Positions 6,413 through 13,758 of a stretch of DNA of 18,120 nucleotides are shown piece after piece. Position 1 is the stretch's first letter. Each line of letters starts with the position of its first letter. The stretch comes from Bacteroidetes/Chlorobi group bacterium ChocPot_Mid (GTDB taxonomy: Bacteria; Bacteroidota; Ignavibacteria; Kapaibacteriales; UBA2268). The stretch is from contig RCNQ01000220.1 of the NCBI GenBank assembly GCA_003731675.1, positions 1 to 18,120 of the forward strand, in the 5' to 3' direction. The position numbers and the translations under genes are program-made. Under the pieces are notes generated by a model, which did no database searches, was not told the origin of the DNA, and was given only the letters and a program-made list of their open reading frames with translations.

Positions 6413-6452
6413 TTGATTTAAAGAACTGAAAAGTTATCAAAATAGTATAATA

Positions 6453-7013
6453 ATGTTAGACGATAACTCAAATATTGATTCTGAAAACCTCAGAAATGAG
6501 ATGGAGGAACTAAGAAAAGGAAGTGCTGAAGCTTTTAAGATATTGTATGCGAAATATAATAGGAAAGTTTATCGCTTTTGTTTGAGAATGTTGAATGACA
6601 CTATGTTAGCTGAAGATGCTTTTCAGGAGACTTTTATTAAAGTTTATGAACACAGAAAGGAATTCAGAGGCAAAAACTTTGCGGCATGGTTATTCACAAT
6701 AGCAAGGCATACATGCTATAATCTGATGAGAACCAGAAAGGAGTATGATGATTTTGATGAGACATATTTTCATAATCCTCAACCAAAGCAAAGAGATGTT
6801 GCAATGAAGGACTTTGTGGAACAAGCTCTTGCAGTTTTGCCGTTACCTTTGAAAGAAGCAATAATCCTTAGGGAATATGAAGATTGCTCTTATCAGGATA
6901 TAGCAGAAATACTTGGAATTCAACTTTCATTGGCGAAAGTAAGGGTTCACAGAGCAAGAGAAATATTAAGAAAATTATTAGCACCAATTAAGCAGGAAAT
7001 AAATGAATCTTGA
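6453..7013 (+). CDS. ECF-family RNA polymerase sigma factor (second cassette)
   Basis: A 186-residue ECF sigma factor. Region 2 (about 27-95) shows AEDAFQETFIKVYEHRKEF (53-71) and the helix NFAAWLFTIARHTCYNLMR. A short acidic linker with YDDFDETYFHNP follows. Region 4 (about 122-176) has LPLPLKEAIILREYEDCSYQ and a recognition helix around GIQLSLAKVRVHRAREIL. It resembles the first ECF factor in architecture but shares little sequence with it outside the core motifs, so the two are not a recent duplication. The ATG at 6453 lacks a clear ribosome binding site. The last 11 bases overlap the start of the next gene, a tight arrangement typical of sigma/anti-sigma pairs. It probably controls its own operon. 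Confidence 0.94.
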   Translation: MLDDNSNIDSENLRNEMEELRKGSAEAFKILYAKYNRKVYRFCLRMLNDTMLAEDAFQETFIKVYEHRKEFRGKNFAAWLFTIARHTCYNLMRTRKEYDDFDETYFHNPQPKQRDVAMKDFVEQALAVLPLPLKEAIILREYEDCSYQDIAEILGIQLSLAKVRVHRAREILRKLLAPIKQEINES

Positions 7014-8388
7014 TGAATTAATATCGAAATACCTTGACGGAGAGCTAACCGAAAAAGAGGACGAAATCTTGTGGAATAGCATGACTTCGGATTTAAATTC
7101 GAATGAATGTGAAACCGCAAGATTCAAATTTGACTCTGCAGTTAGCTTACAATTGGCTATGAGAGAGGATGCTTCGTCAATAAATCCTCCGGATAAATTA
7201 GTTGCAGAAACTGAAGATATGATACTTATGCGTATCTTTTCGAATGCACCTGAGGCATCAACCCGTCAGCGACGAAGGGGATTTATATGGTCATCTTTTC
7301 CATTGATGGCAGCAGTTATTGCTTTTTTCATGTTCATTTTTGTTTTTGAGATTAGCGATTTGAAATTCAATCATAGAACAACAATTTCTAACAAGCATGA
7401 AAATATTGAAGAAAATTCATTAATTTCTGAACAAAACTATAATTTAGCTAAATCATCAAAGAGTGATAAAAGTGTTAAATCATTAAAAAATAGACAAGAG
7501 CCACAGCTTTTAACGGCATCTTTAATTAATAATGAAAATAATAATTATTTAAGCAATGAAGTAATTGCCAATGAAGCAATTGAGCGAACAGAATCATCTG
7601 TAAAAAGCAATATTAACCCTCCCATTAATTCAATAAATGAAAAACCTGAATCTGAAAATTTAGGCGAGTTATCTAACGCAACAAATCCTGCATTGAGTTT
7701 TGACGGAAGAGATTTTAATTATTCAAAACTCTCAAATAATTTACCTATAAATTTGATATACAATGGTATAGCTAATACAGGCAGTACAAAGTATATTTCA
7801 TTACAACCGCTTTTACTATTAGATAACAAATCTGAAAGTGAAGTAGAAGTGTCCTCTATGTATGGTTCGGATTTTGTTAACGGGGATTTAAGTGTAAAAA
7901 AGATAAGTATTTCACACTTTTCGCAAAGTGTTGCTTATGCAGTTAATCAGGATGAACGGTTTGGAGTAGAGTTAGGTTTGAGCAGATATACTTATGTTGA
8001 TAAAGGTGTTGTAAATGTCGAACATAAAATCGGTGGTATAAGCGGAGTAGAATCTTATGAAGGTGGATACGATTTTTCTATCGGTTATCCGCAAGAAATT
8101 AGTATAAATGCAGATAAACAATTGTTATGGGGAACGATTTTTTATGAAAATAGTTTTGTCAGAGTAAGAGATTTTGCATTTACAGGCAGAGTAGGATTGG
8201 GTGGAAGTAGTGAAGGTGCAATGGGTTATGGAAGACTTTATGCAGAATATTCATTGTTTAATGGTTTCAAGATTACTGTAGGAACTGAAGGCAGAATGTT
8301 CAATGCAAACTTTTCAAATTTCAATAAAGATGAGAAAATATTCAAATACAGTGCGGCTTTGCTTTACGGAATCGAATTTAAATTTTGA
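7003..8388 (+). CDS. anti-sigma-like membrane protein with outer-membrane-barrel-like C-terminus
   Basis: A 461-residue protein. Residues 1-94 are cytoplasmic-type: MNLDELISKYLDGELTEKE is like the opening of many anti-sigma factors, then charged helices to RQRRR (89-92). One transmembrane helix lies at about 95-117 (WSSFPLMAAVIAFFMFIFVF). Residues ~120-245 are a low-complexity linker rich in Asn, Ser, Glu and Lys. Residues ~265-461 read as alternating amphipathic strands, for example SQSVAYAVNQ, RFGVELGLSRYTYV, GRLYAEYSLF and YSAALLYGIEFKF. The chain ends in Phe, as outer-membrane barrels do. There is no zinc motif. The gene overlaps the sigma gene by 11 bases and has AGGAAA at 6994-6999. The likely role is to hold the sigma factor at the inner membrane and sense the envelope. 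Similar anti-sigma-plus-barrel architectures may exist in Bacteroidetes, but I cannot confirm a family here. Confidence 0.7.
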   Translation: MNLDELISKYLDGELTEKEDEILWNSMTSDLNSNECETARFKFDSAVSLQLAMREDASSINPPDKLVAETEDMILMRIFSNAPEASTRQRRRGFIWSSFPLMAAVIAFFMFIFVFEISDLKFNHRTTISNKHENIEENSLISEQNYNLAKSSKSDKSVKSLKNRQEPQLLTASLINNENNNYLSNEVIANEAIERTESSVKSNINPPINSINEKPESENLGELSNATNPALSFDGRDFNYSKLSNNLPINLIYNGIANTGSTKYISLQPLLLLDNKSESEVEVSSMYGSDFVNGDLSVKKISISHFSQSVAYAVNQDERFGVELGLSRYTYVDKGVVNVEHKIGGISGVESYEGGYDFSIGYPQEISINADKQLLWGTIFYENSFVRVRDFAFTGRVGLGGSSEGAMGYGRLYAEYSLFNGFKITVGTEGRMFNANFSNFNKDEKIFKYSAALLYGIEFKF

Positions 8389-8444
8389 AATGATTATTAA
8401 TAAAAATTAAGATATAAGTATTATAATTAAATAAAAAAGATTGT

Positions 8445-8452
8445 TATATTTG
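8445..8452 (+). promoter_or_regulatory. possible -7 box (TATATTTG) of the secreted-protein gene
   Basis: TATATTTG is an exact TAnnTTTG match 84 bases before the ATG at 8536. The -33 region has only TTA at 8421-8423 with a 21-base spacer, so the promoter would be weak. The overlapping TGAAACTT (8451-8458) looks like an ECF -35 element but has no matching -10. Confidence 0.3.
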
Positions 8453-8535
8453 AAACTTATTTAAAATTGAAAATTGAATTATAATTAAAGGAAAATAAAT
8501 ATAAATATTTTTATACTAGTTATTTGGAGGACTCG

Positions 8536-10491
8536 ATGAAACATTATTTTTACAGAATTTTTTCTGTCATGTTAGTAATAGCAATTACGACAGCAGGATT
8601 AACTTCTCAGGAAATTATCAAGCAGAAGTATTATCAACCGAAGGATGAAATTCAATTCAATGGAGTAAAACTTACGAATGAGAATTTGATAAGTACGAAA
8701 AAATCTGATAAAATTCTTGATGAGAATTTTATTACTATTGATTCTTTGGCAAATGCTTATTCTTATTTCTATGTGATGGAGAATAAACCATACGTTTATG
8801 ACAGGACAACTAATAATCTCATCACAGTGAAAAGGGGATTTTACAGCCAACACAAATTAGAGCATGCGGGTTATAGCGGAACTAACTGGACATATAATAT
8901 TTTCATGAAAATGTCATCTGACAATGGTTTTACATGGTCAGACCCGATATTACTTTATGATAAAAATGATATAGGATATTTTGAAGCAAGATTCCCGACC
9001 TGCTATGGTTTTAAAATGAATAATACTCAATATGTAGCTTCAAACTTTCCTGTAATTGATTATTATCCAAACGGTACAAGTGAGTGGAAAGGATATGTCT
9101 CTGTGCTTTGGAATCAAGCAAATCCTGCACCTATTCCAATGACAGCAAACAATGACCCGATATTTAGAGATGTTAGTTATTCTTGGAGTAATGATTCGAA
9201 AATTGTTGCTTTCGAAAAACCCGGAAAACCGGGAGAATTTGTGTGGTTAGCCGCAAGTGAGATTTATCCAAAAAACAATACTGATTTTGCTAATGCAAGT
9301 CATTTTGCTTTAAGAAGAGTAGAAAATGATATTGAAACACCATTTACAGAAGGTATTCCAGACGCATGGAATTCCAACAAATTCATGGTAGTTGACCAGG
9401 CAGGTTCAAGATACAATCAATTGATTGATATGAGAAGAGCTGATGATGGTGTTATTTATCTGGCTTGCTATGGTAGATTTTATAATGATGACCCCGGTTC
9501 AACTAATCCTAATACAGTCGGAGTTTCCCGCTCGACAGATAACGGATTAACATGGGAAGACTTTGAGCAATTACCCATTGAGGTTAGAGATGCTTATGTG
9601 AGCGATCAGGGGTATCCTGGTGGTTCTTTTGTATTTAATTATACAACAAAAGGTTTTGTACCTTTCAGCAATGGTGAATGGAGTATAGTTGTTCACGGAG
9701 CATTGTATGATGCCGGACAGCAATTGGTTGGCAGTCAGATAGTTGAGATATACAAGCAGATGGGAGCTTGGGGAATGAGAAAAGTTGCCGATAATTCAGG
9801 AGCATATATCGTTTACACAGATGTTTTGAATACTGCCAACGAAAGACAAAATCCGTCGGATATAGAGTTACAAATGGCTGGAACAGCTGATGGTTCTGCA
9901 CTTGTTGTTAAATGGGTAGATTTGGAAGATTACAATTCGACAGCAGGAACCTTCAGAACTACTGATATATATTTAGCTTCAAAAACCAAATATGGCACAA
10001 AATGGGGTGATAAAATTAACGTTACCAACAGTGATGAGATAGACAGAGCAACATTGTTACCGGATTATGTACCAGATGCAAGTAATGTACCGATAATGAA
10101 GTTGTATTCAAAAATAAAAGCAGGCGAATCAGAGAGAGATAGTCAATTTGTGGCTGGATTAGACCAGTATTTAATGATAGGATTGTTTTCAGCTCCTGTT
10201 TCGGTAGAAAATGAAGTTGTAAATAATTCAAAATTGAATTTTGAGGTAATGCCGAATCCAGTAAATGATATTGCATCAATCAGACTATATAATGAACAAA
10301 AGAGTGCATCAATTGATTTATCAGTTTATGATATTTTGGGAAATAAAGTAATTGGGTATGAATTGAGCAATGTTAATGTGGGTACAAGTTATCATCAGTT
10401 TAAAACAGAAGCTTTAAGTTCAGGAGTATATTATATTTCACTCCAGATTGATGGTTATCAGACAACGAAAATGATGAATGTAATTAAATAA
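8536..10491 (+). CDS. T9SS-sorted secreted protein with sialidase-type Asp-box repeats
   Basis: 651 residues from the ATG at 8536, which is preceded by GGAGGA at 8526-8531; an in-frame TTG at 8524 overlaps that site and is rejected. A signal peptide covers about 1-24 (FSVMLVIAITTAGLTSQ). Two Asp-boxes, S-x-D-x-G-x-x-W, are visible: SSDNGFTW (127-134) and STDNGLTW (333-340). They indicate a BNR/sialidase-like beta-propeller. The C-terminal ~84 residues are a type A T9SS sorting domain: VMPNPVNDIASIRLYN, LSVYDILGNKV and LSSGVYYISLQIDGYQTTK near the end. The protein should cross the outer membrane through T9SS and stay at the surface or be released. I do not see the arginine triad and FRIP motif needed to call a sialidase, so enzymatic activity is open. 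A TonB receptor gene follows after 39 bases. Confidence 0.85.
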   Translation: MKHYFYRIFSVMLVIAITTAGLTSQEIIKQKYYQPKDEIQFNGVKLTNENLISTKKSDKILDENFITIDSLANAYSYFYVMENKPYVYDRTTNNLITVKRGFYSQHKLEHAGYSGTNWTYNIFMKMSSDNGFTWSDPILLYDKNDIGYFEARFPTCYGFKMNNTQYVASNFPVIDYYPNGTSEWKGYVSVLWNQANPAPIPMTANNDPIFRDVSYSWSNDSKIVAFEKPGKPGEFVWLAASEIYPKNNTDFANASHFALRRVENDIETPFTEGIPDAWNSNKFMVVDQAGSRYNQLIDMRRADDGVIYLACYGRFYNDDPGSTNPNTVGVSRSTDNGLTWEDFEQLPIEVRDAYVSDQGYPGGSFVFNYTTKGFVPFSNGEWSIVVHGALYDAGQQLVGSQIVEIYKQMGAWGMRKVADNSGAYIVYTDVLNTANERQNPSDIELQMAGTADGSALVVKWVDLEDYNSTAGTFRTTDIYLASKTKYGTKWGDKINVTNSDEIDRATLLPDYVPDASNVPIMKLYSKIKAGESERDSQFVAGLDQYLMIGLFSAPVSVENEVVNNSKLNFEVMPNPVNDIASIRLYNEQKSASIDLSVYDILGNKVIGYELSNVNVGTSYHQFKTEALSSGVYYISLQIDGYQTTKMMNVIK

Positions 10492-10504
10492 TTTGAATAA
10501 TTTG
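10487..10504 (+). repeat. tandem 9-base repeat across the stop codon
   Basis: AATAATTTG is present twice in direct succession (10487-10495 and 10496-10504). It starts inside the last codons of the T9SS cargo gene and runs into the 39-base gap before the receptor gene. It looks like a small slippage duplication and no function is evident. Confidence 0.5.
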
Positions 10505-10530
10505 AATTTTTATATAAAATGGAGTAAAAA

Positions 10531-13500
10531 ATGCGCAAACTTTTAATAATATTAATAATGGCATTAATTTCGTATCCGCTTTCTCTCCAGGCAAGTATTT
10601 ACGGTTCATTGAAGGGTAAGGTAGTGGACCAGGAAGGCAAACCTGTGATGGGAGCGACCGTTAAGATTCTCGGAACCACACGTGGAACAATTGTAAGGAA
10701 TGCTGATGGAAGCTTTACGATTACGAATATTGATGCAGGAACCTATACTATTAAGGTTACTTCTGTTGGTTATCAGGATTATGAAGTAGTCGGAGTGAAG
10801 ATATCTGCCGACCAGACTGCTGAAATATCAGTGCAGATGGCAACGAAAGAAGTGGTAACAAAAACTGTTGTCGTTACAGCAAACAGGGTAATGGTTAACA
10901 ATACCGAGATTGGACAAAAAAGGACTATGTCAAGCGAGGAAATCGCAACAGTTGCCCGTGAAGGTATTGCTTCTGTTATTGGGTTGACAGCAGGTGTTGT
11001 TTCTACAGGTGATGGATATTCAATCAGAGGTAGCAGGTCTGATGAAACCAAAATGAAAGTTGATGGTATTGACGTGAGCAATCAATTTACAGGTGGTGGT
11101 GCAGGCTCTGCGGGACCTACAGAATTTGATACTGAAGAAATACAGGTTATGACAGGTGGTTTTTCGGCTGAATATGGAGATGCAATGGGTGGCATTGTCA
11201 ATACAGTTGTTAAAACAGGAAGAACTGACAGGTATGAAGGTTATGTCAGATGGAGAACAGATGTTGACCCACTTTTTGGTTCACAAGCAAATGGCAAAAA
11301 ACTTGTTTACGATGCCGCAAAAGGAGCTTATCAATCAGTTAATTCAGGTGATGGTGCAAAACTTCAGGGACCGGGACAACACAGGTTTGCTTTTGGTGCC
11401 GGTGGACCATTGCAGATACTGGAAAACTCAACTTTTTATATATCTTCTAACTATACTTACAGAAAATATAACGGAGCCGGATTTGAAATTTATGACCCGA
11501 TTGGTAATAACCTCGGGCTTTTACCAGACCAGCAAATGTGGGAAAAAAATATTGAAGCAAGAATGAAGTTCAGGATAGTTGAAGGTGTTGAACTTCGACT
11601 TGGAGCAAGCATTGGTAGTCAAAACTGGGAGAATTCTTCATGGTCATGGTTATATGGAAATGATGAGGGCTGGATTTGGGACTGGCAAAAAAGTGACTGG
11701 AAAAGAGATGCTAATGGGAAACCACTTACAAATGGTATTCCTGAAAGAGTAGCTAAGCAACCAGTAGGGAATGAATTCAATAATAAATTATTTGCAAGGA
11801 TTAATCATACATTAAGTCCAACAAGTTATTATGAATTTACTGTAGCTACATCGAATATAACAGAACAAGTGTCCAAACGAATTGGTTGGGAAGACCCTGG
11901 ATATTTTTCAGGATTTGATTTATGGGAACCACAAGATAAATATCAGGTTTCAGGTAGTATTTTAGTCAATGGAAATAATAAAATTGTTGATAATTATGAA
12001 GTAATTAAGAAAACAGCATTCACTGCTGACGGGTATAATAGTTTTGACTTCAATCAACGAAATCCATTAACAGGATATATAGAAGGTCCTGGAGATGCAA
12101 CGGGAACAAACAATCCATACGGAAGGACGCAATCATTTTATCAGCATGGGAATACGAGTGCTTTTGAATTCAGGAGCAGTAATATCTGGACAGTTGACGG
12201 AAACTTTACTAAGGTGTTTGAAGGCGAGTTCAGGCATATGTTTAAAACTGGATTTGATTTTACTTACTTTACATTGAACCGACATTCAAACAGTTTACCT
12301 TGGGATGGTAACCCGTTTTTTGATGTTTATACAAGTCAATGGGGTGGTAACTTTTATACTTTAGACCCGAAAGGTTGGGAAAAGACAAGCAAGCCATATA
12401 ATCCTATGAAGGGTTCATTTTATGCATTAGACCAGATTACTTATAAGGGTATAATCATCAGTCCTGGATTGAGGTTTGATATGTTTTTACCTGGTGCAGA
12501 TTACAGGACTCAGTTAGACCAATTTGTATCAATAACATCGGATACAGGGTTTGCAAAAAGTTCTTTAAAGTGGCAAATCAGTCCAAGAATTAATGTTGCA
12601 TATCCAATAACTGACAGGTCAAACATTACAATAAACTACGGATTGTTTTTCCAAATGCCTACATTGATGTATATGTATGATGGTTTTTCTACAATCCGAT
12701 TGAGAGGAAATCAGATATTGGGCGACCCGAACATGGAAGCACAAAGAACAAATGCTTATGAGGCGAGTTACAATAATCAGCTGACAGATGAATTCGCATT
12801 GTCAGTTGCGGCTTATTACAAAGATGTTTACAATCAGTTGGGGCAGGTCTATGTTCCTGCTGTTCCAATTCCTTATTTTCAATATGCTGTTTCTGAATAT
12901 GGAAATATCAAAGGTTTGGAATTGACATTATATAAGAGACCGACATATTCTGACCATTTAGGATTAAGGTTGAACTACAGCTTAGCACAAGCAGTAGCAA
13001 CTTCGAGTTCTCCCGGTGACAACTATATGACACCAATAGACCCTTACAGTGAATTACCAGCATTTCCTTTATCTGAATTTCCGACTGCAGGTGATATCCG
13101 ACACAGAATAACTTTCCTAATTGATTTGATTTGGGCAAACAATCAAGGTCCGTCAATCGGAGGAATTCAACCATTGGAAAATGTGAATTTGAACTTCACG
13201 ACTACTTGGAGAAGTGGTGCACCATATACTAAAACAGATTTGAACGGAAGAGCAATCGGTGAAATTAGAACAGAAAGAGGTCCATCATACTGGCAAACAG
13301 ATATGAGAATCTCAAAACAATTTATGTTACGTGATTGGTTTGGTTCCAGCTGGGGAAAAACAGCTATTGAATTTTCGTTATTTGTTTACAATGTGTTTAA
13401 CCTGAATGGACCAGTGTCAATTTATACTTCGACAGGAGACCCTGATGATATGGGCTTGTCATTCAGACGTAAAGTAGGTGATTTCAGCAGTGAGCCACTT

Positions 13501-13725
13501 TATAGAGATGCAGATTTTGCAAATCCATTAACATTGCAGTCCACACAATACGATAATTATGGAAATAGACTATACAGCAAATATGCCGATAAAGATGGTA
13601 ACGGTGTTGTCAGTCAGCAAGAAAAATTCGATTCGTATTTGGCACAATTAAGTACAAATGTACAGTTTCAGGGGACATACCAGACACCGAGAAGTGTATT
13701 CTTCACTTTCTTCTTCTGGTTTTAA
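10531..13725 (+). CDS. TonB-dependent outer-membrane receptor with carboxypeptidase-regulatory-like domain
   Basis: 1064 residues. The signal peptide is about 1-21. A carboxypeptidase-regulatory-like Ig fold spans ~24-102 (GKVVDQEGKPVMGATVKILG, DGSFTITNIDAGTYTIKV). The plug is at about 115-228 (VIGLTAGVV, YSIRGSRSDETKMKVDGI, GGFSAEYGDAMGGIVNTVVK). The rest is a long beta-barrel ending VFFTFFFWF with terminal Phe. No clear TonB box is seen. It is of the Oar/SusC-like size class but has no SusD neighbour, so a glycan-uptake pair cannot be claimed. Two oddities: an EF-hand-like calcium loop, DKDGNGVVSQQE (1020-1031), and a Trp-rich stretch at 366-390. GGAG at 10521-10524 supports the ATG. A giant exported protein begins 33 bases after its stop, probably in the same operon; the transported substrate is unknown. 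Confidence 0.92.
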   Translation: MRKLLIILIMALISYPLSLQASIYGSLKGKVVDQEGKPVMGATVKILGTTRGTIVRNADGSFTITNIDAGTYTIKVTSVGYQDYEVVGVKISADQTAEISVQMATKEVVTKTVVVTANRVMVNNTEIGQKRTMSSEEIATVAREGIASVIGLTAGVVSTGDGYSIRGSRSDETKMKVDGIDVSNQFTGGGAGSAGPTEFDTEEIQVMTGGFSAEYGDAMGGIVNTVVKTGRTDRYEGYVRWRTDVDPLFGSQANGKKLVYDAAKGAYQSVNSGDGAKLQGPGQHRFAFGAGGPLQILENSTFYISSNYTYRKYNGAGFEIYDPIGNNLGLLPDQQMWEKNIEARMKFRIVEGVELRLGASIGSQNWENSSWSWLYGNDEGWIWDWQKSDWKRDANGKPLTNGIPERVAKQPVGNEFNNKLFARINHTLSPTSYYEFTVATSNITEQVSKRIGWEDPGYFSGFDLWEPQDKYQVSGSILVNGNNKIVDNYEVIKKTAFTADGYNSFDFNQRNPLTGYIEGPGDATGTNNPYGRTQSFYQHGNTSAFEFRSSNIWTVDGNFTKVFEGEFRHMFKTGFDFTYFTLNRHSNSLPWDGNPFFDVYTSQWGGNFYTLDPKGWEKTSKPYNPMKGSFYALDQITYKGIIISPGLRFDMFLPGADYRTQLDQFVSITSDTGFAKSSLKWQISPRINVAYPITDRSNITINYGLFFQMPTLMYMYDGFSTIRLRGNQILGDPNMEAQRTNAYEASYNNQLTDEFALSVAAYYKDVYNQLGQVYVPAVPIPYFQYAVSEYGNIKGLELTLYKRPTYSDHLGLRLNYSLAQAVATSSSPGDNYMTPIDPYSELPAFPLSEFPTAGDIRHRITFLIDLIWANNQGPSIGGIQPLENVNLNFTTTWRSGAPYTKTDLNGRAIGEIRTERGPSYWQTDMRISKQFMLRDWFGSSWGKTAIEFSLFVYNVFNLNGPVSIYTSTGDPDDMGLSFRRKVGDFSSEPLYRDADFANPLTLQSTQYDNYGNRLYSKYADKDGNGVVSQQEKFDSYLAQLSTNVQFQGTYQTPRSVFFTFFFWF
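13588..13623 (+). other. EF-hand-like calcium-binding loop coded within the receptor gene
   Basis: Codons 1020-1031 read DKDGNGVVSQQE. This fits the 12-residue EF-hand/dockerin loop at every liganding position: D1, D3, N5, G6, hydrophobic V8, S9 and E12. It lies in the last part of the barrel, about 33 residues from the C-terminus, and is likely in a surface loop. Confidence 0.6.
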
Positions 13726-13758
13726 TTAGAAATAATTTTGATAAATTTATAGATGTGA

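Larger units (their letters stand above)
6064..6452. other. 389-base non-coding region between the two ECF cassettes
   Basis: No credible gene is present; only very short ORFs occur. It contains two TTGACA hexamers (6101-6106 and 6112-6117), the terminator at 6141-6177, a 13-base direct repeat at 6236 and 6340, and an ECF-like promoter near 6385-6412. The rest is strongly A+T-rich sequence with no structure I can name. It is the longest gap in the window. Confidence 0.7.

Noticed and set aside
11156..11566. 136-codon plus-strand frame inside the receptor gene
   Set aside because: Out-of-frame shadow of the plug and barrel coding sequence, whose own frame carries all the family motifs.
13733..13740. 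TAATTTTG box just before the giant exported protein gene
   Set aside because: An exact TAnnTTTG, but no TTG at the -33 distance and only about 12 bases would remain for a leader. Co-transcription with the receptor is simpler.
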